A DNA stretch of 64,000 bases from Porphyridium purpureum (GCA_008690995.1 VRMN01000001.1:3596001-3660000); one strand, 5' to 3'; positions 36,088 to 47,100 are shown, counted from the first letter of the stretch. Made by a program: numbers and translations. The notes: a model not told the origin generated them from the sequence alone.

Positions 36088-38157
36088 CTAGACAAAACAG
36101 GCCATGATCTTGGCACGGTCGAATTCAAAAGTGAGCAATGGGTCAATCTCGGATGCTTGGATCTGCAGACTCGCAGTGCGTCTCATTGTACCTGGAGCGC
36201 CAGCTGAAGACATCCCTTTCTTGTCCTTTGGCTCAACATACATGCCTGACACAAAGTCTCCCTCTGCACTATCGTGTCGTTCGTCTTTCCGCGATGGCGT
36301 GAAGAAAGTCTTGCTGTTTCTTGCATTGATGATGAGCTCCTCGCTCGCCTTGGCAATACGCTCCTTCTCCGCGGCTTTTTCCGCCCGCTCCTCCACCTCC
36401 CTCAAGTAATTGTCGTAAAGCTCCTTTTTCTCTGCCGCGGTGAGTCCATGCGCCGCGCCCTGGCCCTGAATTCCAAATGTGACACTGTCATCCACTCTCT
36501 TGCCTCGATGCACTAATCTGACGAATTCCGTGCCTGGTTCTTGAGACGCTGTATCTGAACTATCGGCCGTCCACGCGCTTCCCCGCGCTGGCGGCTGCGC
36601 CTCCCCGTTGCCTCCTTTACCAAGCTTTGCCCTGCGAGAATTCGTGCTGGACACCGTTGACGCGGCATCCTTGGAAGGTGCGGGCGACGATGCGGTCACA
36701 TCCTTGCGCTCCCTCTTCCCTTTCTTACTCATATTCTTCAGCCCCTTCGAGAATGGGACCACACCCCACATTTTGCGGGCATTCTGCGCGCTATGGTCAT
36801 CTGGAAGCGACTGAATCGAATGCCACTTGATTTCAGAAATCTCCTTTCGAGTGCGTGGCTCAAATGGATATTCCTCAGGCACGCCCTGTACCACGTAAAT
36901 GCGAACGTGCCGACCCGACACATGAGCATCCAGGTAATCGTCCTCACGCAGTAAATTGCCTGCGTCGAAGCCCGTTTCCTCAAAAACCTCGCGACGCGCG
37001 CACGTCATCTCGTGTTCGTCCTTGGCGAGCTTACCCTTTGGAAGTCCCCACTTACCCTTGACGTTCCATGCTTTCACCAGAATGACCTTAGTGAACGCCT
37101 GGTTGCACAGAGCAATGCCGCACGACGGAACTTCTCGCTTGTAGCTTTGGAACTCCGCAAAAAGGGCCTCGAACTCGTCGTAACGCGGCCTAAGAAGCTC
37201 CGAGTGCCGAAATAGCATCCGAGCAAACTCCTTTTCGTTTTTTCGCGGTAACTTGTCGTCCTTGTCACAATAAAAATCATCATAAAACCAATAGGCGGCT
37301 TCGATTGCGAAGAAAATGCGCGCAGAGTCTTCAAACTCTGAGTCTGGTAGCGACAGCAGAAACCGTGAGCACAGATCATCCAGCACGTCTTCCAGAACAA
37401 ATTGCTTTCGCCCCGATGTAACAGATATGGATGATTGTGGCAAGTTCACTGCTCCCGCCCGATGCGTAAATTCGCTCGTAGATGTTGAAAAGCTCATTGA
37501 GTTGCCCGCGTAGTCACTTTGTGATCGATGCACCTGAGCAAATCCGACAGATGCCGGGAGTGTCGAGCTCATTTGATGCATGCTAAAAGCCGAAACAGCA
37601 TCCGAGTCCTGTACATTCGAGTACACAGCAGCCTGCTGTGCAGGCACGGAGTGCAAAAACTCAGAGGTGCTGGACACTTGCGCAGGAGCCCCAAGCGCAA
37701 ATGCCGACGACCACGACGGCGGGTATGGTTGAGGCAAAAGCGCAGGTGACATGGAAGGCACCGGATGCGGTAGGCCATATGAGTGCGGCAAACTTCCCTC
37801 GCTCTCATCGTGCATGTATCTCACGGTAGTCGGTCCTGCCGGTCCTGGGCTCCAGTGGGCTGACTGGACACCAAAGGGATACTCGAGATCTGCCCGCATC
37901 GAGTTCGCCGCTCCATGGTGCACCGGAACGTATCCGTACGGATTCCCTGTCGTGCTTTGCTGCACGGCCGCGCTCTGCACGTGAGCCTGTGCTTGGTCGT
38001 GCACAGACACATGGCCGCCGCCGACCGCGCCTGAGTCGCGCTCCGAGTCCGCCGCGTACCCAAAGCCACTCCACAGATTCTGAACACCGGTATAACCGCT
38101 CATGCTTGATCCAGCGCCGTTTGCGCCGGCTCCTGGGCCGCTCCCGACGCTCGCCAT
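36088..38157 (-). CDS. DCP2: mRNA-decapping enzyme DCP2
   Basis: The protein has 689 residues. The regulatory domain (box A) starts near residue 250 with FVLEDVLDDLCSRFLLSLPD and AAYWFYDDFYCD, and the Nudix domain follows: KGKWGLPKGKLAKDEHEMTC then ARREVFEETGFD, giving the metal-binding GX5EX7REUXEEXG box at about 374-397. It removes the m7G cap in 5'-3' mRNA decay. Two features are odd. There are about 245 Ser/Gly/Pro/Gln-rich residues before box A, whereas box A is near the N terminus in yeast and human Dcp2. A charged linker rich in Lys, Glu and Ser of about 200 residues follows the Nudix fold. The start is the ATG at 38157; the longer frame begins at TTG. It is divergent from the type II membrane protein gene. 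Confidence 0.93.
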   Translation of the reverse strand: MASVGSGPGAGANGAGSSMSGYTGVQNLWSGFGYAADSERDSGAVGGGHVSVHDQAQAHVQSAAVQQSTTGNPYGYVPVHHGAANSMRADLEYPFGVQSAHWSPGPAGPTTVRYMHDESEGSLPHSYGLPHPVPSMSPALLPQPYPPSWSSAFALGAPAQVSSTSEFLHSVPAQQAAVYSNVQDSDAVSAFSMHQMSSTLPASVGFAQVHRSQSDYAGNSMSFSTSTSEFTHRAGAVNLPQSSISVTSGRKQFVLEDVLDDLCSRFLLSLPDSEFEDSARIFFAIEAAYWFYDDFYCDKDDKLPRKNEKEFARMLFRHSELLRPRYDEFEALFAEFQSYKREVPSCGIALCNQAFTKVILVKAWNVKGKWGLPKGKLAKDEHEMTCARREVFEETGFDAGNLLREDDYLDAHVSGRHVRIYVVQGVPEEYPFEPRTRKEISEIKWHSIQSLPDDHSAQNARKMWGVVPFSKGLKNMSKKGKRERKDVTASSPAPSKDAASTVSSTNSRRAKLGKGGNGEAQPPARGSAWTADSSDTASQEPGTEFVRLVHRGKRVDDSVTFGIQGQGAAHGLTAAEKKELYDNYLREVEERAEKAAEKERIAKASEELIINARNSKTFFTPSRKDERHDSAEGDFVSGMYVEPKDKKGMSSAGAPGTMRRTASLQIQASEIDPLLTFEFDRAKIMACFV

Positions 38158-38236
38158 GCCGCCGTGTTCCGTCGTCGGCAAAGTGATCCGCCCTCGCTTC
38201 CCGCTCAGCGCCTGACTCCCAAAAAGCTCAGCGTTT

Positions 38237-38243
38237 ACTGTAC
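38237..38243 (-). promoter_or_regulatory. ACTGTAC motif between DCP2 and the membrane-protein gene
   Basis: The copy lies nearly midway, about 80 bp from each of the two divergent ATGs. Confidence 0.4.
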
Positions 38244-38320
38244 GTGCGTGATTGTGCGGACTGTGCTAGGAGTGAAGCGATGTCGTGCGATGCCCTTGAG
38301 GCACTCAAAGCAGGCGCTTC

Positions 38321-39403
38321 ATGGTACCCGGCGGCGGTGCTGCATGGCGCAAGAAGGTCCGGCGCCACGGACCGGTGGTCCTGCTTGTATTGGGCCTGCT
38401 GTTGCTGCTGACATTGGCGGCGCTGGGTTACGTGGTCTACTACGAGCTCCACGTTCGGCTGCGGCGCCACCACGCGCCACAGATCGTGGTTGTCCATGCC
38501 CCGCCGCCGCTAGCGTCCAACGACCGAGTCACGCCTGCGGAAGCTGCGCATGCACTCGATCACGTGAGCTCTTCCAGTGAAGCGCAAGCAATCAGCTCCA
38601 TTGTTCTTGTCACGCGCTTCTTCGGCTCTGACGCCGATTATTCGCGGTTCCTAAAGTTCTTGCAGCGAGTTCAGCACATGGTCAACGATATCGTCATCCT
38701 TGTCAACCACCAGCAAGATCGCTCCGGCGCATCCAAGGCACTGAAGGCTGAATTCGGGCACGCCATGAGCGGCGTGCACGTCCTTGACTTGATGGATTGG
38801 GAGGGTGTCACGGGGCCGCTCAACGCAAGCATCAAATACATAGAAAGCACGATTTGGCCGACACCAAAGCACGTGCTTTTCGCATCGCCCGAAGTTGAGT
38901 TCCTCTCAAAGGACCTGCGAGCTCTGTATAACGCCATGGATGGCGGCACACTGGTTGCTGGCGCTCTAATGCCGGGCCACGCGAATCCGACGACTTTGAC
39001 CCGGAGTTCATCATCGGAAGCTGACGCTCAAATCGGGGAAAGTAGTTTGCTTTCGCGGGCGCCACTTTCTGGTGACACAAGTCCCTGGAATACGTTTGCT
39101 TTGTGGGATTTTGGCAAGTTACGCAGAACGCTCTTTCCGGGCATAGCCGACGAGCAGAGTCCACCTGGTATGGAAGAGATTGGTGCTATTGCTGCGCACT
39201 TCGCATCAGACCCAAGTGGATCACGCGCCAAACTCCTGATTCCTACAAGCAGGAACAAGCAAGTCGTTTGGAACACAGACCAGCTCGACGGCGATCGCTT
39301 GACCAACCACAAGGAAAAGATACGGTCCAAGAACGCACGTGCGAAGAATATTCTAGCAGCGATGAACTCGTCGGGTGTCTCAGTCGATTTTGTGTACATC
39401 TGA
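38321..39403 (+). CDS. Putative type II membrane protein, unknown family
   Basis: The protein has 360 residues. A basic cytosolic stub (WRKKVRRHG) precedes a strong transmembrane segment at about residues 18-42 (VVLLVLGLLLLLTLAALGYV). A lumenal domain of about 280 residues follows. This layout is that of a Golgi or ER type II enzyme. The lumenal part has alternating strands and helices (SSIVLVTRFFGSDADYSRFL, IVILVNHQQDRSG, KHVLFASPEVEFL, then ALWDFGKLRRTLFPG) and might be a GT-A-like glycosyltransferase, but I see no DxD motif I would trust. The ATG at 38321 fits the short promoter shared with DCP2. Confidence 0.65.
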   Translation: MVPGGGAAWRKKVRRHGPVVLLVLGLLLLLTLAALGYVVYYELHVRLRRHHAPQIVVVHAPPPLASNDRVTPAEAAHALDHVSSSSEAQAISSIVLVTRFFGSDADYSRFLKFLQRVQHMVNDIVILVNHQQDRSGASKALKAEFGHAMSGVHVLDLMDWEGVTGPLNASIKYIESTIWPTPKHVLFASPEVEFLSKDLRALYNAMDGGTLVAGALMPGHANPTTLTRSSSSEADAQIGESSLLSRAPLSGDTSPWNTFALWDFGKLRRTLFPGIADEQSPPGMEEIGAIAAHFASDPSGSRAKLLIPTSRNKQVVWNTDQLDGDRLTNHKEKIRSKNARAKNILAAMNSSGVSVDFVYI

Positions 39404-39490
39404 GAGGCTCTATCCCTGATCGCAATGAAATGAAGAATGGTGCGACCCGATTGTGATCTCATCAGTGCGAAGGCCGTTTGCGGAAATATG

Positions 39491-40051
39491 CTAGCTCGAT
39501 TTTCCTAGATGCAGTATGTTTTTAAGCTTGTCCACCACACCAGAGCCAGACGCGTCATCATCTGACAAGTCCAGCTCGCGCAGTGAAATGGGCTTGCCCA
39601 GTTCCGGCGCCGACTCAACACTCTTACGTCCACCCTGTGAGTAGTCAACGTCCACGCCTCGCGAGAAGCCAATGACTGTGCTTGCCACCGCATCAAAATG
39701 CACGTGCGTGCAGCTCGGGTTCGGGTGCTCCTTGCTTCTGCACACGCACGGCAATGACGCTGGATTCGGCTTCTCCTGATTGTCTTGGTCATTGGACGCT
39801 TTCTCCGATCGCCGTCGCGCCATTTCACGCTCATTCTGTCTTGCCAGCATCTCGCGGCGGCTGATTTTCCCGCGGTTCACTGTTGTGTGGTGGTAGGTGG
39901 CCGAGAATAAGTCCTGGTCGTCGAAGAACCGGATTTGATCCTTCAGCTGCTCCTGTGTCATGTTCACCATGTACTGCCCTCCGGTCGAGTGACGCCGCCT
40001 CCGCTCGGTATTTGAGTTTGCGAGGGCTGCGGCCGACTTTGCCCGCCGCAT
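39491..40051 (-). CDS. Small hypothetical basic protein
   Basis: The protein has 186 residues and is not recognised. The first 90 are basic and helical (RRAKSAAALANSNTERRRR, REMLARQNEREMARRRSEK). A central segment CVCRSKEHPNPSCTHVHFD contains clustered Cys and His that could bind a metal ion. The C terminus is acidic then helical (LRELDLSDDDASGSGVVDKL). The ATG at 40051 is used because the open frame upstream starts at GTG. It ends about 90 bp from the converging membrane-protein gene. Confidence 0.55.
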   Translation of the reverse strand: MRRAKSAAALANSNTERRRRHSTGGQYMVNMTQEQLKDQIRFFDDQDLFSATYHHTTVNRGKISRREMLARQNEREMARRRSEKASNDQDNQEKPNPASLPCVCRSKEHPNPSCTHVHFDAVASTVIGFSRGVDVDYSQGGRKSVESAPELGKPISLRELDLSDDDASGSGVVDKLKNILHLGKSS

Positions 40052-40226
40052 CTTGCCCGTGACCGAATTCGGCACCCTCCCATACGTTCTTCTCGTACGC
40101 GTGGGGTGGAGCAGAGGGGCGACCAGCCAATGTCCGTTCGGGGACAGTGCCGCACCGGCGACAACCGAAAGTTCTTCAAGTCAGCGTCATTTTACAGTTC
40201 AACAGTGAAACAACTAGTTCTAAAGC

Positions 40227-41762
40227 TTATACAACTCGACGCTCAGAGCCTAAAGCGGCAAAAGCTTGGCTCGCGAGCGGTGCCTGGGCTTGCGGTGGCT
40301 CAGCTACCCCAGGGTGTGTAGGCGGACGTTCCACGGCGTCTACCGCGCCCGCACCGGGAGGGGCACAGACGTGTTCGCCGTCGAGATCCGGGTGCATGCG
40401 CTTCACGTGGGCGCGCAGGCGCGCAATCACCTTGAATCCCTTATGACACTGCGAGCACTTGATCGGGCGCTCGCGTTTGTGCTTCTGCTCAATGTGCTGG
40501 CGCAGGTTTCCACCGTAGCTAAAACGGCTTGGGCAATGAGGACACGCATGGGGCTTGACTAGTTTGTGCACTCCATACACATGCTCTCTGCAATGGCTCT
40601 TCTGGCGAAATTGCCTTGGGCAATGCAGACACTCAAAGTTCATGCCTACGCCTGCGCCTGGCGTTTTCGCATCTATGCGACGATAGTCTCTGCCTTCATT
40701 AAACAGCACGGGCTCAGCGCGCGCCATCTCGTCGTTCAACTTGTACGACGGTGCGGACGAGGATCCGGCCAGGTGGATATCTTCTCTGCCTGTGCTCTCT
40801 GTCCTTCCGTCACTTGTCGCGTCGCATGCTCCGTTAAGGCCTTTCACTGCCTCTGCCTGTGTTTTTATCATTCGTGCTTTGGCTGCCGATTCAGAAGCAT
40901 TCGCCCACCCGTTTTGAGCAAGTGCGACGTGTTGCGTTGGAGGTTCTCGAGCGTGGGCCGAGGGATTTGCCGGATACGAGTAAGGGTCCGTGCCTGTGCT
41001 CCTCTGTGTAGACCCACCCATTGTTTCAAAAGGCGGAGCGTCAAGCCGAGTATCAGCTGCATGACTTTGAGGATGAACTTGCCACTGCTGATGGTACCCA
41101 TACCACTCATAAGGCGACCATCTGTCAGACTCATAGTGCACGCCTGGAGCAAGCATCTCCCCAGGTCGATACGTGCGCTCGCGATGCGGCACCGGCGCGG
41201 GGCGATTTCCGTACGGCCGCAGAAACGGCCCGTGCATTGGCGGACCATAGAATCGAGGATCATACTGCTCACTGGGACTCGCGTGCGAAACCGGGAGGCC
41301 TCCGTACATAGGATGAGGCTCCCACTGATTACCATACCAGCGCGGACCATACGGTTGATCACCGGGTCTGCCGTTTGCTGGGTAGTATGGCCGGTTCACA
41401 GGCGGTGGATACAGCGGCTCCATAGCGTGCGGAGGCGCACGATACCTTGGTGCGCTGTGCGCCGCCTGTTCATACCAAATGGAGCCCGCATAGCCGTCGT
41501 GTTGATGCCATGGTTGGAATCGCGAATACATCACTTCTTCACTGTCTGGCATCGCTCGGTGCAGCACAGATGGATGCTGCGTTGGCGGTTGGTGCGCCCA
41601 TCGAGACGACGGAGACGCGGAAAGACAATGCGACGTACTGGGCGGCGCCGAAAGCGTCTGCGGAGGCGGAAGACGTGGCATCGTTGCAACAGGCGCGCCG
41701 GGCGGCGGAGACGTTCGAGGTGACACAAGAGGCATATCGGCTCCGTCGCGGACGTGAACCAT
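40227..41762 (-). CDS. Three-finger C2H2 zinc-finger protein, probable transcription factor
   Basis: The protein has 511 residues. About 370 residues are Pro/Tyr/His-rich and disordered (for example RPYYPANGRPGDQPYGPRW). Then come three tandem C2H2 fingers at about 372-460: FECLHCPRQFRQKSHCREHV, HACPHCPSRFSYGGNLRQHI and IKCSQCHKGFKVIARLRAHV, each closed by His residues and joined by TGEKP-like but degenerate linkers. The C-terminal 50 residues are Ala/Pro-rich. The Pro/Tyr-rich arm looks like an activation or phase-separating region. DNA target is unknown. The first ATG in frame is at 41762. Confidence 0.85.
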   Translation of the reverse strand: MVHVRDGADMPLVSPRTSPPPGAPVATMPRLPPPQTLSAPPSTSHCLSASPSSRWAHQPPTQHPSVLHRAMPDSEEVMYSRFQPWHQHDGYAGSIWYEQAAHSAPRYRAPPHAMEPLYPPPVNRPYYPANGRPGDQPYGPRWYGNQWEPHPMYGGLPVSHASPSEQYDPRFYGPPMHGPFLRPYGNRPAPVPHRERTYRPGEMLAPGVHYESDRWSPYEWYGYHQQWQVHPQSHAADTRLDAPPFETMGGSTQRSTGTDPYSYPANPSAHAREPPTQHVALAQNGWANASESAAKARMIKTQAEAVKGLNGACDATSDGRTESTGREDIHLAGSSSAPSYKLNDEMARAEPVLFNEGRDYRRIDAKTPGAGVGMNFECLHCPRQFRQKSHCREHVYGVHKLVKPHACPHCPSRFSYGGNLRQHIEQKHKRERPIKCSQCHKGFKVIARLRAHVKRMHPDLDGEHVCAPPGAGAVDAVERPPTHPGVAEPPQAQAPLASQAFAALGSERRVV

Positions 41763-43053
41763 ACCGGGGCTCCTCTCGACACCTATCCGCTGACCGGCAC
41801 GTTGAAGTACAACCTCCACCTTCTTGTCGCCTTTTCGGTTCCGCTGTGAATGATGAAATTCTCACGCTCGCTTCCTACACCCCCAGGTGCGCACTGGGCA
41901 CGACGCGACCCAAACACTCGTGTTGGCGTGCCGCCACGCACCCTTCCGCCGGCCTCGAGGAGCAACCACGCACCTTTGCACGCCAACTCCCGGCACGTCA
42001 AGGCCAACCTTCTTCTTCCGCGAGCCCCTTGTCCGCCCAAGCCTCGCACTCGCGGCCTTGTTCGCTCTTAGCCGCACGCGCGTCTCCCCCGGATACCGTT
42101 TGCTTCGGTGGCGGTGCGTATGCGCGATGTCGCAAATAACTTTGCGCACTCGATGTCGTCACCCGACACGCCCCTCCCCCTCACGCCCACCGCCACGCCC
42201 CACCTGCGCCAATGCCCTCATGCGGCTCATTCTTCCACGCGTCACAATACACGACGTGCGATAATTAATTTCTCTAGAACACCGCGCCAGCCAGGTGCTG
42301 TGTTGTTTTTTTTTTCCCGTCGTATTTTCGCGAGGTGTCGGCTTTTCCAGCGCGGCCGCGGTTTCAAAGACCTGTGTCTGTTTGCTTGTTTGCGTACTTG
42401 ATCGCAAGGAAATACAGGCCAGAACAAATTCTACGTGGTGCGCCGCACGTGCGAGCCGTCAAACGCGAGCGGCTCGCCCTACGAAATTGGCCATGTCTGG
42501 CGATGTTTACCATAAAGGTCAGTAGCCCGCCTCGAAACAGGCACCCGCTTCACTCACAAAAACGGGGGGCGAAATAGAACCAAAAAAATTGGGAAAACGA
42601 GAATTATTTTTGAAATCTGCGTTTGGGGCGTCAGATCCTTAGTTTTTGTGTTTTGGGCCGACTGGGCAGTCCACAACCGCAACCACCGCGAAAACAACGA
42701 CACAAACGGTAACAAAAGACGAACGGAATAAAATAGATATGGAAGTCGGCCGTCTGACGCACACACACTGTGTTGTGCCGCTGCTGCTGGCGCGCGCTGG
42801 TGTATTTTTGGCATGCCGCGCGTGTACTCTCCCAAATTTAGAGGAGCGGCGCGCGCGCAAACACTGCGCGCGAGGGGTCAAAAACGCGCGGTCAGAACGC
42901 GCCCCGCGCTCGATGTGCAAGCGGGGTGTAAGCCCCCGAGTGTAAGCCTCGGTGTAAGCGGTGGTGAGCGCGGTGCGATCGCGCAGTGGGGGGCGTTGTG
43001 GAGTGTGGTGCGTGGCGTGCGGCTGGAGGTGGGGCGGATGGGTTGGAGGGCGG
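41763..43053. other. Divergent interval between the zinc-finger and ankyrin genes
   Basis: About 1.3 kb. It holds a T10 run near 42308 and a series of hairpins and a U-rich element at 42433-42640 described separately. The right end is very G-rich. The ankyrin frame is open upstream of its ATG to 42961 only through a GTG. Confidence 0.45.
42433..42640 (+). ncRNA. Possible structured non-coding RNA (snRNA-like 3' end)
   Basis: Two adjacent hairpins (ACGTG/CACGT at 42433-42450; GCGAGCCG/CGGCTCGC at 42451-42477, eight perfect pairs) are followed about 130 nt later by AATTATTTTTGA (42602-42613) and a small hairpin ATCTG/CAGAT (about 42616-42636). A U-rich single-stranded run before a terminal hairpin is the layout of an Sm-site snRNA. 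I could not match the body to U2, U4, U5 or U6. This is a guess from structure only; strand is also uncertain. Confidence 0.2.
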
Positions 43054-43986
43054 ATGGAGGGAGAGGGTGAGCGGGCGAGGCGGCGCGTCGCGCGGCGGCG
43101 GGCGGCTGGCGGTGTTCTGTGCGGCGCGGCGCCTGGCTGCAGCGTGTGGCGCGGGCGGCGGCGGCGCAGGGCGGCGCTGCTGGAGAGCGCCAAGCGCGGC
43201 GATGCGTGCAGCGTGCAGAGCGCCGTTGGCGCACGGCGCGAGCGCTGGCAGGCGCGCGCCGTGCTCGAGGCCCTGTGGATCGCGGCGGTCAAGGGGCATG
43301 ACGCCGTGCTGCGCGTGCTGCTGGACCTGGGCGAGCTCGCGCCAGACGTGAACGCATGGAATCAGCGCCAGCAGTGGAACGCTCTGACGCTTGCCGTCAG
43401 CCAGGATCACGAGGCGTGCGTGCGTCTGCTGCTCGAACGCGGCGCGGACGTGGAGTTCAGGTTTGCAGACGGACAGACTCTGCTTATGAAAGCGGCCGCC
43501 GAAGGTCGTGAAGAATGCGTGCGCCTCCTGCTGGTGCACGGCGCGCAGGCCAACGCAGCAAACGAGAGCGGGTCTGGGTCGACCGCACTACTAGTCGCCG
43601 CCGCACGAGGACAAGAAGGATGCGCGCGTCTGTTGCTGGAGCACGGCGCACAAGTGGAACAACGGGATGCGAATGGGTTTTCGGCGCTGCAGCTCGCCGT
43701 GATTTTCGGGCATGTGTCACTGGCACAGCTGCTCCTACAGCACCGTGCACAAGTCGATGCAACTGACGAAGCAGGGTGCACGGCGCTCATGAGCGCGGCA
43801 TACTGCGGCATGGAAAGTTGTGCACGTCTTTTGCTGGACTACGGTGCCGATGTGAACGCGACAGATCACAACAGCATCACAGCGTTGCGCCTGGCACAGA
43901 ATGAAGGGCACGATACGATTGCTCGACTTCTTCTTGAACGCGGTGCGCGTCTCAATCCAGCGAATGACGACGCAAACGCACCGTGA
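43054..43986 (+). CDS. Ankyrin-repeat protein
   Basis: The protein has 310 residues. After about 85 basic, Arg/Ala-rich residues it consists of seven ankyrin repeats to the C terminus. Examples are LWIAAVKGHDAVLRVLLDLG, LMKAAAEGREECVRLLLVHG, LLVAAARGQEGCARLLLEHG, LQLAVIFGHVSLAQLLLQHR and LMSAAYCGMESCARLLLDYG. Repeats are unusually alike in the [AV]RLLL-x-x-GA part, which suggests recent internal duplication or strong consensus. There is no other domain; it is likely a protein-binding scaffold. The ATG at 43054 is chosen; the extension upstream to 42961 lacks ATG and is low-complexity. Confidence 0.85.
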   Translation: MEGEGERARRRVARRRAAGGVLCGAAPGCSVWRGRRRRRAALLESAKRGDACSVQSAVGARRERWQARAVLEALWIAAVKGHDAVLRVLLDLGELAPDVNAWNQRQQWNALTLAVSQDHEACVRLLLERGADVEFRFADGQTLLMKAAAEGREECVRLLLVHGAQANAANESGSGSTALLVAAARGQEGCARLLLEHGAQVEQRDANGFSALQLAVIFGHVSLAQLLLQHRAQVDATDEAGCTALMSAAYCGMESCARLLLDYGADVNATDHNSITALRLAQNEGHDTIARLLLERGARLNPANDDANAP

Positions 43987-44114
43987 ATGGAAGGCCGCGG
44001 TTCGATACTTGGGCACGCGAATCTCTAGTAGAAATAGCTTAGTGTGGTGTAAAGGGTTTGACATGTGTATTTTCTGCCACCGATAGAGTGAACGAAGAAG
44101 GAAAAGGCCGCCAT

Positions 44115-47100
44115 TTACATGACATCCTCGAAGCGGCGGACACGCTGGACGAGCCCGTGCAAAGTGGCACGCACTGCTTCCCAGGAGGCGACCTCGACTG
44201 CAAACACGGAAAGCGGTGCCGCGAGCAAGGACCAACCATCCACCTGCCCATCAGGACAAAAGACACCAAGTGCTGCGAGCGCGTGTCCGCACACGCCCAA
44301 AACGTCCATGACCCATCGCTCTGCCTGCAATCGCACCGACCGAAGAGTAGGTCGATGTGTATCAAGCACCTGCTTTGCGCACTGTAGGCAGTCAAGCCAC
44401 ACCCGCCTACGCACATCGAGTGGATGTAAAGCCGTGCTCTCCGCGATACATTGTTGCAGATGCAGCAGAAGGGCGTCCAGTTGATTGCGATTTCTTTCAA
44501 AGGGCTCCCAGCTCTTATAAGGACTCTCCATCAGCATCTCAACGACAGGGCCTATGCAGCTTCCCAGGGAATAATCCAGCGGAGTCCATCGCAAAATTGA
44601 GCATCGTACATAGACAACCACGAGCTGGTCAAAAATGCTTCGGTCACGATCGATTGCCAGCACGCCTGCGAGCTGTGTCGCCGATAACATGCTCAAAGCC
44701 CGACTGATCGCCGAAAGCGAACCGTCCCGCGAGACATCAGACACGCAAGCGAGATATATTCGGCAACTTTGTTCCAATTCGTCGCGCAGCAACGTAGCGT
44801 TCTGTGCGTCATCTGGCGCCGGTGCAAGAGCTCGGTCTAAATCATCCGCGCACTGACTGAAGAACAGTTCGACGGATCGGAGCAGGGGCGCCCCTCGCGC
44901 ACCAGAAGACCTGGAGTGAAGATTGTCTACCTGTGGCTCGAATGGCTCATTCACCTGCTGATCGGTGTCTACTGCATTAAGTTTTTCGGGGGTTTCATGT
45001 TCCCACAGAGGTACCAGCAGCCGCTCTAAAACCAGACGCTTCATCGATCTCAGATTTCCGCAACCTGCCGACGCCAAGAAACGAACAAGAGCACTTGAGT
45101 CGGTGTTCCGGCTACCTAGCTCGTCTAAAAGTACAGGCCAAAATTGTTCCACGGCAATCATGTCTGAAGGAAGCCATGCAATAAGGCGTGTGCATTCGTA
45201 AAATGCTGCAGCGCGATCTCGACTATGGCGCCACACCAGCGGCAAATTCTCAAAAGCCGCGGAGGCGTATTCTTCCCATGGAAAGCTGGTAGCGTACGCG
45301 CGCGTCTCGTTCACGGCTCGAAGTACAGCTAGGCCTATAACGCTCTGTGAAAGAGAATACGAATGTGGGTCCAGAAGCCAAACAAGCGCAGGGAACCAAC
45401 CTTTCAAAATGGTGCCGTCGGGAAATTTGTCGATACATTTCAACGCTTCTTCGGCAACAATGGCGCCCATGGAGCCCGCATTCCCAGATGCTGTGCGTGA
45501 GCGCTTGAGTGCCGCAGTCGTAATTCGAAGCTTCGCAAACTGGTCTCGGCCAAATTTGCCGCGCTCTCGAGTGTCCCAACCATACTGAAGAACAGTGCGC
45601 ATACACTCGTCATGAGGACACTTAGAGGCGCCAAACCTGGATCGTATATCCAGCAAAGCGCTGTTCCATGTCTCGGAAAGCCTGAGATTCGTATTCTCTA
45701 TTTGCGCCCGTTCTTGGTCATCCGAATCTTCTATAGCGTACTCAAAAGACAGAATTTCCGGGGCTGGATACTGACACAGAACGCTGGCTGCTAGGGCCTG
45801 AGCAATACCGTCCAAGCCGGGTGAATCGGTGGGAAGAATAACAATGCGACGCAGACAAGACACAATCTGGCGACCCATTTCCAGTTTCCCGGGCTTGGAA
45901 GACTTCAGCAAGTCCTTACCTTGACCGAGTAGCCGAATCAACGCGAGACGCACAGGCTGCGAAACGTGCATGATATCGTCAAACTCAAATGGATGAGTCT
46001 TGCTGACAACTTTGAGAGCCCTGGCTCGATCTAGAACCTCTTCTTCACACAGAGTCTCAAGAATCGCGAGACAAATACTCGTGGATTGAGAACAAGACGA
46101 CGCGCTCAAGCTATCCCCCGACTTTGAGGCCGCAATAAGGTCTCGTTTGCCGGAGACTAACGCAGTTTGCACAAGCGGAACGTAGTCGGCGCCGCGCGAG
46201 GGGCGACGTTCGACCAATCGGTATACAGCGCTCAGAATGGCCAGTTTTTCAATCCAAGAAGTTTCGCTTGCCTCCCAATGCTGCAGATATCGATTCACCA
46301 GAGCATGAAAATGCGCGTATGCGAGAGAAGGAAGCCGAACAGCGCAGCTGCCTAGGTGACCAATCTGTGCGGCTTTGCTGTAAGGTCCCTTTGCCAAAAC
46401 CACCAGGCGATTCAACACGATAAAGACTGCATTGAAGGATTCTCGGTCGCAAACTGAGCTCACGGCCAAATTTAGCAAGCCAAGTGCCATGCTAGCGTCG
46501 GAACTTTCTCTGTCCAAAAAATCCAGCAAAGCCGGCAGACAGTACAGGAGCAGTTCAGACATCATGCGAGTGTAGTCCTGGTACCTTTTTGTGGACAGGA
46601 CAGAGACCGTCTGGTGCGCATGCTTTTTTCTCTCCAGCATGGCGACATTCATTCCGAAATGAGCATCATGAATATCTTCGTCGATGTCAAACCGACGGCC
46701 ATCACTATGAACGGCGCAAAGCGGACAATCACTTTGCAAGATGCTTCTAGCAAGATATCGAACCTTTTGCAGCGGGTGCCCCAAGGCCGAAACAAGTGTA
46801 AATGCGCCACAGATTATGGACGGGCACGGGACGAAGGACGATGAAGAGGGCAACGCAGAAGACAGTGTAGCGACTGAACGTCCGATGCTGCACAAAGCGG
46901 AGCACATCGCGTCGCCACCACTGCCCCACGCTACACGGAGGAGTTGAAATGAGCTAGCTATAAGCGTTGCTTCTGTGGCTCCGGCCATCATGCATGTCTG
47001 CAAAAATTGAATGCTCGCATTATGGTTGCGATCGCTGTCATTCACGTTCTCAAATGCTGACGACGGCAACGACGACAACGCCAGCGACAACGCTTTGCGT

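Noticed and set aside
42493-42525. Ten-codon frame starting at ATG and ending in GTCAGT, considered as a first exon
   Set aside because: No matching downstream exon could be found and the donor is weak.
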